Of a stretch of DNA of 64,000 bases, positions 50,492 through 58,376 are shown piece after piece; the first letter of the stretch is position 1, and every line of letters starts with the position of its first letter. Origin of the DNA: Rhodobacter sp. GTDB lineage: Bacteria; Pseudomonadota; Alphaproteobacteria; Rhodobacterales; Rhodobacteraceae. Where the stretch lies: the NCBI GenBank assembly GCA_020637595.1, contig JACKKE010000001.1, positions 372,001 to 436,000 of the forward strand, in the 5' to 3' direction. The notes beneath the pieces are model-generated. The model was not told the DNA's origin. It did not search any database and saw only the letters and a list, made by a program, of their open reading frames with translations. A program made the translations under genes and the position numbers.

Positions 50492-50956
50492 ATGAGTAAA
50501 TCCCTGGCGCGGGTGCGCGCGGCGATCGCGGAAATCGGGCTGGACGCCGAGGTTCTGAACCCGGGCCCAAGCCGCACCGCCGAAGAGGCGGCGGCGGCCT
50601 GTGGCTGCGCGCTGGACCAGATCGTGAAATCGCTGATCTTCCAGGGACAGAGCGGGCGGATCTATCTGTTCCTGACCGCCGGCGGCAACCGGCTGGATCC
50701 CGGGCGCGCGGCGCAGGTGGCGGGCGAGGCGCTGGAGCGCGCCGACGCCAACACCGTGCGGGCGGTCACCGGCTTTGCCATCGGCGGCGTCGCCCCGATC
50801 GGCCATCTGACCGCCCCGGCGATCTTTGCCGACCCCCGGTTGCGGGCCTTCGATGAGGTCTTTGCCGCGGCCGGCACGCCGAACCATGTGTTCCGCGTGG
50901 CGCCCGACGCGCTGCTGGCGGCCTGCGGCGCCACCGAGGCGGCCTTTACCGCATGA
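50492..50956 (+). CDS. YbaK/EbsC-type aminoacyl-tRNA deacylase-like protein
   Basis: 154 aa from the ATG at 50492. The YbaK fold shows in RTAEEAAAACGCALDQIVKS, IYLFLTAGGNRLD, VTGFAIGGVAPIGH and VFRVAPDALL. Such proteins remove wrongly attached amino acids from tRNA (Cys-tRNA-Pro type). Its substrate is not defined. The stop overlaps the next ATG (ATGA), coupling it to the RDD gene. A dispersed hairpin element lies just upstream. Confidence 0.88.
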   Translation: MSKSLARVRAAIAEIGLDAEVLNPGPSRTAEEAAAACGCALDQIVKSLIFQGQSGRIYLFLTAGGNRLDPGRAAQVAGEALERADANTVRAVTGFAIGGVAPIGHLTAPAIFADPRLRAFDEVFAAAGTPNHVFRVAPDALLAACGATEAAFTA

Positions 50957-51387
50957 GCCTGCCCCACCCCCTCGACGATCCGGCATTCTACGATCACCTG
51001 ATCGCCAAGCGGTTGCTGGCCTGGGTCATCGATCTGGCGGTCACCCTGGTGCTGATGCTGGTTGTGCTGGCGGCCACTGCCTTTCTGGCGATCGTGATCT
51101 TTCCGATGGTCTGGGTTGCGGTCGCGGTCGCCTATCGCACGGTGATGCTGACGCGCTATGGCGCCACGGTGGGGATGCTGGTCGCGGCGATCCGGCTGCG
51201 CCGGCTCGACGGCAGCCGGCCGGACCCGACCCTGTGCCTGTGGCATTCGGCGATCTATGCCGGGACGATGGCCTTTGTCGTGCCGCAGGTGGCGTCGGTC
51301 GCGCTGATGCTGACGACGCCCTACAAGCAGGGTCTGAACGACTGGTTGCTGGGCACCACGCTGGTCAATCGCTTCATCGAGGTCTGA
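50953..51387 (+). CDS. RDD family membrane protein
   Basis: 144 aa. AKRLLAWVIDLAVTLVLMLV is the RDD start (Arg-Asp positions), followed by AYRTVMLTRYGATVGMLVAA with the Asp/Gly motif and IRLRRLDGSRP. Two to three membrane segments. The family is linked to transport or membrane homeostasis. It overlaps the YbaK-like gene. Confidence 0.85.
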   Translation: MSLPHPLDDPAFYDHLIAKRLLAWVIDLAVTLVLMLVVLAATAFLAIVIFPMVWVAVAVAYRTVMLTRYGATVGMLVAAIRLRRLDGSRPDPTLCLWHSAIYAGTMAFVVPQVASVALMLTTPYKQGLNDWLLGTTLVNRFIEV

Positions 51388-51560
51388 CACCGGTTCCCGT
51401 CCCGCTCAAGCCGAAGTGACACAGTGCGGGCGGCGGTGGAAAACTGGGGGCTTGGCGGACAGCCCGGGCCTTGCTACGGTCGGGATCATCACACCGGCGC
51501 GCCGACACCGCGCCGGGTTTTCATGGACCCTGCTTCGGCACTGAAAGGATGGGGCGCCCC

Positions 51561-52427
51561 ATGCGCCATACGCTGCCAATCGCGCCCCAGTTCTATGTGA
51601 CCGCGCCGCAGCCCTGCCCCTATCTGCCGGGTCAGAGCGAGCGCAAGCTGTTCACCGCGCTGACCGGCGAGGGCGCCCGCGCCCTGAACGACACGCTGTC
51701 GAAACAGGGGTTCCGGCGCTCGCAGAACGTGCTTTACCGCCCGGCCTGTTCGGATTGCGCGGCCTGCCTGTCGGCGCGCATCCGGGTCGCCGATTTCGAA
51801 CCCTCGCGCAGCCATCGCCGCACGCTCAAGCGCAATGCCGCTCTCGAGCGCGAGGCGACGAGCCCCTGGGCCACGGACGAGCAGTTCGCGCTGTTCCGGC
51901 GCTATCTGGACAGCCGCCACGCCGATGGCGGCATGGCCGATATGGATATCTTCGAATTCGCGGCGATGATCGAGGAAACGCCGGTGCGTTCGCGGGTCAT
52001 CGAATACACCGAAAAGCGGCCGGCGCCCTCGGGCGGGCAGCGCGGGTCGGGGCGCGATCTGGTCGCGGTCTGCCTGACCGATGTCCTCGATGACGGGTTG
52101 AGCCTGGTCTATTCCTTCTATGATCCCGACCGGATCAAGGACGGGCTGGGCACCTACATGATCCTTGATCACATCGCCCTCGCGCGGCAGGTGGGGCTGC
52201 CCTATGTCTATCTGGGCTACTGGGTGCCGGGCAGCGCCAAGATGGCCTACAAGGCGCGATTCTCGGCGCTCGAGGTCTATCGCGACGGCGCCTGGCGCGA
52301 TCTTGGCGATCCGGTCGACTATACCCGGCCGCCGCATCCGCTGGCGGTGCGCCCGATCACCGAACAGGTGGCGGCGATCACCCTGCCCCCAGCGCCAGGC
52401 GAGCAGCCGTTGCGCGGGCGCGGCTGA
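51561..52427 (+). CDS. bpt: Aspartate/glutamate leucyltransferase (N-degron transferase)
   Basis: 288 aa from MRHTLPIAPQFYVT at 51561 (an ATG four codons earlier is possible). The ATE/Bpt features are CPYLPGQSERKLFT, RRSQNVLYRPACSDCAACLS (Cys cluster), YLDSRHADGGMA and FYDPD with GLGTYMILDHI, YVYLGYWVPGS. It joins Leu to proteins with N-terminal Asp or Glu so ClpS/ClpAP can degrade them. Together with ssrA and sspB it makes a proteolysis neighbourhood. Confidence 0.92.
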   Translation: MRHTLPIAPQFYVTAPQPCPYLPGQSERKLFTALTGEGARALNDTLSKQGFRRSQNVLYRPACSDCAACLSARIRVADFEPSRSHRRTLKRNAALEREATSPWATDEQFALFRRYLDSRHADGGMADMDIFEFAAMIEETPVRSRVIEYTEKRPAPSGGQRGSGRDLVAVCLTDVLDDGLSLVYSFYDPDRIKDGLGTYMILDHIALARQVGLPYVYLGYWVPGSAKMAYKARFSALEVYRDGAWRDLGDPVDYTRPPHPLAVRPITEQVAAITLPPAPGEQPLRGRG

Positions 52428-52578
52428 CCCGGGCTGCGCGGACGGGCTTTTCGTTTTATGCGTGGCCGCCGCATCTGGCGCAACATTCGCAAAGAAAAAT
52501 ATGCGCAACCGTATCGGACCCTGTTGACGCTGCTGTGCGGCGGGCCTAATGTCGCCCGCGAACGCGAGGGAGAAGCGG

Positions 52579-52626
52579 ATGGCCGCGGTACTTTTCAGTT
52601 CTGGGGGACAGCACGGAGCGGCATGA
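52579..52626 (+). CDS. ilv leader peptide (candidate)
   Basis: A 15-codon frame MAAVLFSSGGQHGAA has a proper ribosome site (GAGGGAG, 8 nt upstream). It uses the rare codons GTA-CTT for Val-Leu. Its TGA overlaps a second short frame (52623-52682, 19 aa) that reads through the terminator. It precedes the acetolactate synthase genes by 105 bp and would couple translation to attenuation by Val/Leu supply. Confidence 0.6.
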   Translation: MAAVLFSSGGQHGAA

Positions 52627-52671
52627 GCCGATACCGACCGACCCCCGTTGCCCCCCTGACCGGGGGTTTTT
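52602..52671 (+). terminator. Attenuator upstream of ilvI
   Basis: GGGGG at 52603-52607 can pair with either of two CCCCC runs (52642-52646, 52651-52656). The second set can instead pair with CGGGGG (52661-52666), which is followed by six Ts, forming a terminator. Competing stems plus an upstream leader peptide are the usual attenuator layout. Confidence 0.65.
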
Positions 52672-52731
52672 TATTGTCCTGACGGCCGGGCTGAGGCAAA
52701 GACCGGCACGAGACGAAAGGTGGAGAAGATC

Positions 52732-54486
52732 ATGTCCCAGCAGATGACCGGCGCGAAGATGGTCGTTCAGGCGCTCAAGGATCAGGGCGTCGAGGTCGTG
52801 TTCGGGTATCCGGGCGGGGCGGTGTTGCCGATCTATGACGAGCTGTTCCAGCAAAACGAGATTCGCCATGTTCTGGTGCGCCACGAACAGGGCGCGACCC
52901 ACATGGCCGAGGGCTATGCCCGCTCGACCGGCAAACCGGGTGTCGTGCTGGTGACCTCGGGTCCGGGGGCGACGAACGCGGTCACCGGCATCACCGACGC
53001 GCTGATGGATTCGATCCCGCTGGTCGTCTTGTCGGGTCAGGTGCCGACCTTCCTGATCGGCAACGATGCCTTTCAGGAAGCCGATACCGTCGGCATCACC
53101 CGCCCCTGCACCAAGCACAACTGGCTGGTCAAGGATCCCGAGCGGCTGGCCGAGACCATCCACCAGGCGTTTCACGTCGCCATCTCGGGCCGTCCGGGGC
53201 CGGTGCTGGTCGACATCCCCAAGGATGTGCAGTTCGCAGAGGGCACCTATACCCCGCCGCAAAAGGCGCGGACCGAGCATTACGCGCCCAAGGTCAAGGG
53301 CGACATCGAGGCGATCACCCAGCTGGTCGAGATGCTGGAACAGGCCGAGCGCCCGATCCTCTATACTGGCGGCGGCGTGATCAACTCGGGCCCCGGGGCG
53401 TCGCAGCTGCTGATCGAGCTGGCCGAGTCGACCGGCATTCCGGTGACCTCGACGCTGATGGGCCTGGGCGCCTATCCGGCCTCGGGCAAGAACTGGATCG
53501 GCATGCTGGGCATGCATGGCCTCTATGAAGCCAACATGGCGATGCATGACTGCGACCTGATGATCAACATCGGCGCGCGCTTTGACGACCGGATCACCGG
53601 CCGGGTCAATGCCTTCTCGCCCAACTCGAAAAAGGCGCATATCGACATCGACCCCTCGTCGATCAACAAGGTGATCCGCGTCGATCTGCCGATCATCGGC
53701 GATGTCGGCCATGTGCTGGAAGACCTGCTGCGGATCTGGAAATCGCGCGGGCGCAAGACCAATAAGGACGGTCTGGCGAAATGGTGGAAGCAGATCGACG
53801 CCTGGAAGGCGGTGAACTGCCTCGCCTACAAGAACGACGGCCCTGCGATCAAACCGCAATACGCGCTGCAGCGGCTCGAAGAACTGACCCGCGGCAGGGA
53901 CCGCTATGTCACGACCGAGGTCGGCCAGCACCAGATGTGGGCTGCGCAGTTCCTGCATTTTGACGGTCCGAACCGCTGGATGACCTCGGGCGGTCTGGGG
54001 ACGATGGGCTATGGCCTGCCGGCCTCGATCGGCGTGCAGATCGCCCACCCCGAGGCGCTGGTGATCAACGTTGCGGGCGAGGCCTCGTGGCTGATGAACA
54101 TGCAGGAGATGGGCACCGCGGTGCAGTTCCGCGCGCCGGTCAAGCAGTTCATCCTGAACAACGAGCGCCTGGGCATGGTGCGTCAGTGGCAGCAGCTGCT
54201 GCATGGCGAGCGTTATTCGCATTCCTGGTCGGAATCGCTGCCCGATTTCGTCAAGCTGGCCGAGGCCTTCGGCTGCAAGGGGATCCGGGCCGATCACCCC
54301 GACCAGCTGGATGACGCGATCCGCGAGATGCTGGCCTATGAAGGGCCGGTGATCTTCGATTGCCTGGTTGAAAAGCACGAGAACTGCCTGCCGATGATCC
54401 CCTCGGGCAACGCGCACAATGACATGCTGCTGCCCGACGATGACGTGCGCAACGCGATCACCGGCTCGGGTGCTGCGCTGGTCTGA
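52732..54486 (+). CDS. ilvI: Acetolactate synthase large subunit
   Basis: 584 aa from MSQQMTGAKMVVQALKDQGV at 52732, with GGAG 8 nt upstream. The catalytic Glu is in VRHEQGATHMAEGYAR. TPP, FAD and subunit motifs include EADTVGITRPCTKHN, GMLGMHGLYEANMAM and MTSGGLGTMGYGLPASIG. The TPP metal motif reads AGEASWLMNMQE rather than the usual GDG form. It makes acetolactate for Val/Leu/Ile synthesis. A GC hairpin (54492-54516) follows, before a membrane-protein gene that separates it from ilvN. Confidence 0.95.
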   Translation: MSQQMTGAKMVVQALKDQGVEVVFGYPGGAVLPIYDELFQQNEIRHVLVRHEQGATHMAEGYARSTGKPGVVLVTSGPGATNAVTGITDALMDSIPLVVLSGQVPTFLIGNDAFQEADTVGITRPCTKHNWLVKDPERLAETIHQAFHVAISGRPGPVLVDIPKDVQFAEGTYTPPQKARTEHYAPKVKGDIEAITQLVEMLEQAERPILYTGGGVINSGPGASQLLIELAESTGIPVTSTLMGLGAYPASGKNWIGMLGMHGLYEANMAMHDCDLMINIGARFDDRITGRVNAFSPNSKKAHIDIDPSSINKVIRVDLPIIGDVGHVLEDLLRIWKSRGRKTNKDGLAKWWKQIDAWKAVNCLAYKNDGPAIKPQYALQRLEELTRGRDRYVTTEVGQHQMWAAQFLHFDGPNRWMTSGGLGTMGYGLPASIGVQIAHPEALVINVAGEASWLMNMQEMGTAVQFRAPVKQFILNNERLGMVRQWQQLLHGERYSHSWSESLPDFVKLAEAFGCKGIRADHPDQLDDAIREMLAYEGPVIFDCLVEKHENCLPMIPSGNAHNDMLLPDDDVRNAITGSGAALV

Positions 54487-54491
54487 CACCG

Positions 54492-54516
54492 TGCGCGCGG
54501 GATCACCCCGCGCGCA
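54492..54516 (+). promoter_or_regulatory. GC hairpin in the ilvI - membrane-protein gap
   Basis: TGCGCGCGGG and CCCGCGCGCA form a perfect 10-bp stem with a 5-base loop. No T-run follows, so it may set relative expression or protect the mRNA rather than end it. Confidence 0.5.
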
Positions 54517-54534
54517 TCCCGCTGGAGACGCCCC

Positions 54535-55674
54535 ATGATCCCCGCCCGCAGGAACTGGTCCTTCCTCTTCGCCCTGGTGGCGCTGGGGCATGTGGCGATC
54601 CTTGCGGTCGGAACCCTGCTGCGCCCGGGCAGCTACAAGCTGCTCGACTGGGTCATTTCCTATGATGCGGGTTTCGTCCGCCGCGGCCTGACCGGGGCAG
54701 TGTTTCAGGGAATCGCCCAGCTGACCGGCATTCCACTGAACATTCAGGTCTATGCCACGGTCACGGCCCTGTCGCTGATCCTGATCTGGGCAATCTGGCG
54801 CCTCTGGACCCTCGGCGGCCTCGATGGTCGCTTTGCGATGCTGCTGGTTGCCCCGTTCTTCCTGCTGGCCCCCCTGGCCAACCATCACGGCGCCGGCCGC
54901 AAGGAGTTGCTGCTGCTGGCGGCCTTTGCCATCCTCTGCCTCGTGGTGGCGCGCTCTGCCGGGCGCGGCGAAACCCCGATCCGGCTGTTCCTGCTGGCGT
55001 CGCCGCTGCTCGTTCTGACCCACGAGGGGCTGGCGTTCTTTCTCGGGCTGCCGCTGGCGCTGGCGCTGGTCCTAGGCCAATCCGGGCGCGCCCTGGCCGT
55101 GACCGCGGCCTGCGCCCTGCCATCCGTTGCCCTGCTCGGGGTCTTTGCCTTGCAGGGGCCGGTGTCCGAGGGCAGCGTGGCGACGCTCTGCGCCGGGCTT
55201 GACGGCATCCTCGGGGCACCGCAACTCGCGGCGGACTGCGCCACGACGGACAACGCCGTCACCTGGCTTGGCACGGACACCGCGACCAGCCTCGAGATCG
55301 TGCGCCTGCACCTGCCGCAGTTCCTCGCCTCGCTGGCCCCGGCGCTGCTGCTGATCGGTCTGGCCTTTGTTCCGCTGCATGCGCTTGTCGTCGAAAACCG
55401 CCAGCCGCTCGTCTTTGCACTGGTGATCGTTCTGGCGATCTCGGCGCCGCTTTTCGCCCTCGCCATTGATTGGGGCCGGTTCCTGAGTGTCATCGCGAGC
55501 GGCTTCGGGCTGATCCTGCTGACCCTGCGCGCGCGTGCCCCCGCGGCGGGCGTCCCCGGCCCACACCCCGCCCTGCTTGCATCCTATGCCCTGGGCTGGG
55601 GGCTCGGGCTCGTTGCGCCTCTTGTGGGGCCGGGCCTACTGATGAAATTACCCCTCATGGCGCTGTCTGACTGA
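54535..55674 (+). CDS. Multi-pass membrane protein of unknown function
   Basis: 379 aa with about nine membrane segments. YDAGFVRRGLTGAVFQGIAQ near residue 43 is a motif of a wide family of uncharacterised bacterial membrane proteins, some beside polysaccharide genes. NHHGAGRKELLLLAAFAIL and LLVLTHEGLAFFLGLP hold conserved His/Glu in loop positions, which recalls glycosyltransferase-like membrane proteins. It sits between ilvI and ilvN, in the same direction. The function is unknown. Confidence 0.6.
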   Translation: MIPARRNWSFLFALVALGHVAILAVGTLLRPGSYKLLDWVISYDAGFVRRGLTGAVFQGIAQLTGIPLNIQVYATVTALSLILIWAIWRLWTLGGLDGRFAMLLVAPFFLLAPLANHHGAGRKELLLLAAFAILCLVVARSAGRGETPIRLFLLASPLLVLTHEGLAFFLGLPLALALVLGQSGRALAVTAACALPSVALLGVFALQGPVSEGSVATLCAGLDGILGAPQLAADCATTDNAVTWLGTDTATSLEIVRLHLPQFLASLAPALLLIGLAFVPLHALVVENRQPLVFALVIVLAISAPLFALAIDWGRFLSVIASGFGLILLTLRARAPAAGVPGPHPALLASYALGWGLGLVAPLVGPGLLMKLPLMALSD

Positions 55675-55714
55675 CACGCCAAGAATCCGCACTTGAACCC
55701 GATGGAGTCCGCTC

Positions 55715-56275
55715 ATGTCCCCGCTTACCATCTCGCAAGGCTCGTCCAAGCATTCCGCCTATGACCTGCGCGACCCCTATTCCGAGGTGCAGGAAACCCA
55801 CACCTTGACGGTGATCGTCGACAACGAGCCCGGTGTCCTGGCCCGGGTCATCGGCCTCTTCTCGGGGCGCGGTTACAACATCGACAGCCTGACCGTGGCC
55901 GAGGTCGACCACACCGGCCACCGTTCGCGGATCACCATCGTCACCACCGGCACACCGCAGGTGATCGAGCAGATCAAGGCGCAACTGGGCCGGATGGTGC
56001 CGGTGCATGAGGTCCACGACCTGACCGTCGAAGGCGCCTCGGTCGAGCGCGAGCTGGCGCTCTTGAAGGTCACCGGCAAGGGCGAGGCGCGCATCGAGGC
56101 GCTGCGCCTGGCCGAGATCTTCCGCGCCAATGTGGTCGATTCGACGCTGCAGAGCTTTGTTTTCGAGATGACCGGCGCGCCGTCCAAGATCGACGCCTTC
56201 GCCGAGCTGATGCGTCCGCTGGGCCTGACCGAGATCGCCCGCACCGGCGTCGCGGCGCTGGCCCGCGGCGTGTGA
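55715..56275 (+). CDS. ilvN: Acetolactate synthase small subunit
   Basis: 186 aa. The regulatory ACT domain covers residues 28-100 (THTLTVIVDNEPGVLARVIG, FSGRGYNIDSLTVAEVD, HRSRITIVTTG). The C-terminal domain has ELALLKVTGKGEARIEALRL and FVFEMTGAPSKIDAF. It gives the large subunit full activity and valine feedback. A GTG start of the next gene overlaps its stop. Confidence 0.94.
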   Translation: MSPLTISQGSSKHSAYDLRDPYSEVQETHTLTVIVDNEPGVLARVIGLFSGRGYNIDSLTVAEVDHTGHRSRITIVTTGTPQVIEQIKAQLGRMVPVHEVHDLTVEGASVERELALLKVTGKGEARIEALRLAEIFRANVVDSTLQSFVFEMTGAPSKIDAFAELMRPLGLTEIARTGVAALARGV

Positions 56276-56721
56276 ACCCGCGCCGGGGTCTCACCTGGCT
56301 TTCGGGGGCCGCTTTCGCCGCGGCCCTCGTGCTGTGCGGGGTTGCGGCGGTGCAGACCCTGCGGCTGGTGCAGATGGAACCCGCGGGGGCGCGCGTCACC
56401 GCCACCGTTCTGGCACGCGAGATGCGCCTGCCTGCCCCGGGCGCGGCGCTCAGCGAAAGCACCGTCACTCTGCTGGTCACCGACCCGGAACTGGGCACCT
56501 TCACCGCCACCACGCCGCATCCCCCCGCCTCGCTGACCGAGGTCTGGGAGGGCGGCCCGGTCGCCGTCACCGTCGACGAGGCCCCGGGCGGTGCACAGCA
56601 TATCGCCTATCGTCCGACCCTCCTGGCCGCGCGCCACCGCGCCACGCTGATCGCCCTTGCACTGGCGCTGGCCCTTGGCGCTGGCTTTGCCATCGCCGCC
56701 CGCCTGACGAGGTTCCCATGA
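56272..56721 (+). CDS. DUF3592-like membrane protein
   Basis: 149 aa with a GTG start overlapping the ilvN stop. Two membrane helices (residues 9-28, 122-143) flank a beta-rich soluble domain (ARVTATVLAREMRLPAPG; TFTATTPHPPASLTEVWEGG), the layout of DUF3592 proteins. Function unknown. It overlaps the mtnN start by 4 bp, so it is translated with ilvN and mtnN. Confidence 0.6.
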   Translation: MNPRRGLTWLSGAAFAAALVLCGVAAVQTLRLVQMEPAGARVTATVLAREMRLPAPGAALSESTVTLLVTDPELGTFTATTPHPPASLTEVWEGGPVAVTVDEAPGGAQHIAYRPTLLAARHRATLIALALALALGAGFAIAARLTRFP

Positions 56722-57353
56722 CACCGCCGCTCACGCAGCTTTCCGGCCACCGCGTGTTGTTCCTGATGGCCGCGCAGGCCGAATACGGCCCGCATCTGCA
56801 AGCGCGCATCACCCCGCACATCACCGGCGTCGGCCCGGTCGAGGCCGCGGCGGCCACCGCCTTTGCCCTGGCCGCCCTGACCCGCGCCGGCACGCCGCCC
56901 GATCTGGTGGTCTCGCTGGGCTCGGCCGGGTCGGCGCGGCTGGATCACTGCGGGCTCTATCAGGCCAGTGCTGTTGCCTGGCGCGATGTCGATGCCTCGG
57001 CGCTGGGGTTCGCGCGCGGGGTGACGCCGTTTCTGGACCTGCCGCCAGTCGTGCCCCTGCCCCTGCGCCTGCCGGGCATTGCCGAGGCGACGCTGTCGAC
57101 CGGGGCGAACATCGTCTCCGGCCCGGCCTATGACGCGATCGCCCAGGACATGGTCGACATGGAGACCTTTGCGACCCTCAGGGCCTGCATGATCGCCGGC
57201 GCGCCGCTGATCGCGCTGCGCGGGATTTCGGACGGGAAATCCGACCTCACCGGCCTGCATGACTGGACGGAATACCTGCACATCGTCGACGAAAAACTGG
57301 CCGAGGCTGTGGACATCCTCGAAGGCGCGCTCGCCGGGGGTCTCCTGGACTGA
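56718..57353 (+). CDS. mtnN: MTA/SAH nucleosidase-like protein
   Basis: 211 aa from MTPPLTQLSGHRVLFLMAAQ at 56718, overlapping the preceding stop. The purine nucleosidase fold shows in RITPHITGVGPVEAAAATAF, VVSLGSAGSARLD and VDMETFATLRACM (the Met-Glu that holds the ribose), then LRGISDGKSD with the catalytic Asp. It removes adenine from methylthioadenosine and S-adenosylhomocysteine. The N-terminus is shorter than E. coli MtnN. Confidence 0.82.
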   Translation: MTPPLTQLSGHRVLFLMAAQAEYGPHLQARITPHITGVGPVEAAAATAFALAALTRAGTPPDLVVSLGSAGSARLDHCGLYQASAVAWRDVDASALGFARGVTPFLDLPPVVPLPLRLPGIAEATLSTGANIVSGPAYDAIAQDMVDMETFATLRACMIAGAPLIALRGISDGKSDLTGLHDWTEYLHIVDEKLAEAVDILEGALAGGLLD

Positions 57354-57356
57354 CGC

Positions 57357-57388
57357 GCCGTAGGATGGGTGCTCGCACCCATCGTCCG
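57357..57388. repeat. REP-like palindrome (GGATGGGTGC type)
   Basis: ATGGGTGC-TC-GCACCCAT (57365-57382) is an 18-bp inverted repeat within CGTAGGATGGGTGCTCGCACC, which I recall as a common dispersed element of many proteobacteria. It lies between the convergent mtnN and lysR genes and may act as a two-way terminator. Confidence 0.55.
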
Positions 57389-57399
57389 TCAGATCCCCC

Positions 57400-58293
57400 T
57401 CAGACGACGGTCTCGCGGTCGGTCTCGGTGACCAGCCAGTCTCGGAACTGCGCCACCGCCGGTTTCGACGGCTGCCCCGGCGCGGGGTGCGGTTCGACAA
57501 AGTAATAGCCGTGCCCGGACAGCACCTCGTCGCCCATCGGCACCAGCGCGCCCGAGTCCAGTTCCGGCCGGATCAGCATGGCCGGCATCAGCGCGACGCC
57601 CATTCCCGCCGCCACCGCCTGCGCCAGCGTCGAAACCAGTTCGAAGCGCATCGCCGGTGCCGGAACCGGTCCGCCCGGCCCGTGCTGCAGCCACCAGTCG
57701 GCCCAGCCGGTGGGCCGCGAGGCCAGCGCCAGCAGCGGTTGCCCGGCAACACCGCGCGCAGCCTGTGACGGGGCCGCCACCGGCACCACGCGCTCGGGCA
57801 TCAGCAACGTCAGTCGCGCCCCGGGCCAGTCGCCGCGCCCGGAATGGATCGCCGCGTCGATCCCTTCGGCGCGCAGGTCGAAGCGGCCGATGCGGGTGGC
57901 GAAATGCAGCGTGATCTCAGGGTGGCGGCGGACAAAGCGCGGGATGCGCGGCATCAGCCAGCGGGTGCCGAAGGTCGGCAGGATCGCCAGTTTCAGCCCC
58001 GTCTCGGGCGTCTGGCCGATCGCCTCCATCGCCCCCTGGCCGAGGATCTCCAGCGCGGCGCGGGCGCGCGGGGCATAGGCGGCGCCGGCCTCGGTCAGGG
58101 TCACCTGCCGCGCCGCGCGGTGAAACAGCAGGACACCCAGCTGCGCCTCGAGCTGCGCGACCTGCCGCGACACCGCGCCCTGGGTCAGCGCCAGTTCGCG
58201 CGCGGCCAGGGTAAAGCTGCCGGTGCGCGCGGCGGCGTCAAAGGCCAGGAGGGCGGCGGTCGAGGGCAGAAGACGGCGCTGCATGTATTCCAT
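57400..58293 (-). CDS. LysR family regulator (glutaryl-CoA dehydrogenase neighbour)
   Basis: 297 aa. The helix-turn-helix lies in LLAFDAAARTGSFTLAAREL, ALTQGAVSRQVAQLEAQLGV, LFHRAARQVTLTEAG. The ligand domain follows (residues 95-290). Its start may be 58293 or 58284. It is divergent from a glutaryl-CoA dehydrogenase gene across 83 bp that hold an 18-bp inverted repeat, the arrangement of GcvA-type/GcdR-like activators. Confidence 0.9.
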   Translation of the reverse strand: MEYMQRRLLPSTAALLAFDAAARTGSFTLAARELALTQGAVSRQVAQLEAQLGVLLFHRAARQVTLTEAGAAYAPRARAALEILGQGAMEAIGQTPETGLKLAILPTFGTRWLMPRIPRFVRRHPEITLHFATRIGRFDLRAEGIDAAIHSGRGDWPGARLTLLMPERVVPVAAPSQAARGVAGQPLLALASRPTGWADWWLQHGPGGPVPAPAMRFELVSTLAQAVAAGMGVALMPAMLIRPELDSGALVPMGDEVLSGHGYYFVEPHPAPGQPSKPAVAQFRDWLVTETDRETVV

Positions 58294-58302
58294 TTCCTCA
58301 TG

Positions 58303-58320
58303 GATATATGCGGATATATC
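58303..58320. promoter_or_regulatory. LysR operator candidate GATATAT-N4-ATATATC
   Basis: Perfect inverted repeat with a GCGG centre, 10 bp upstream of the lysR start and 57 bp before gcdH, where one dimer could control both promoters. Confidence 0.6.
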
Positions 58321-58376
58321 GGTTTCTTGCGCGCATGTCTCATGCTATTTCGCCTCAAACCCCGATGGAGGATGCC

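Noticed and set aside
52546..55023. 825-aa minus-strand open frame opposite ilvI
   Set aside because: Antisense shadow of ilvI and its neighbour; His/Arg/Gln-rich with no domain.
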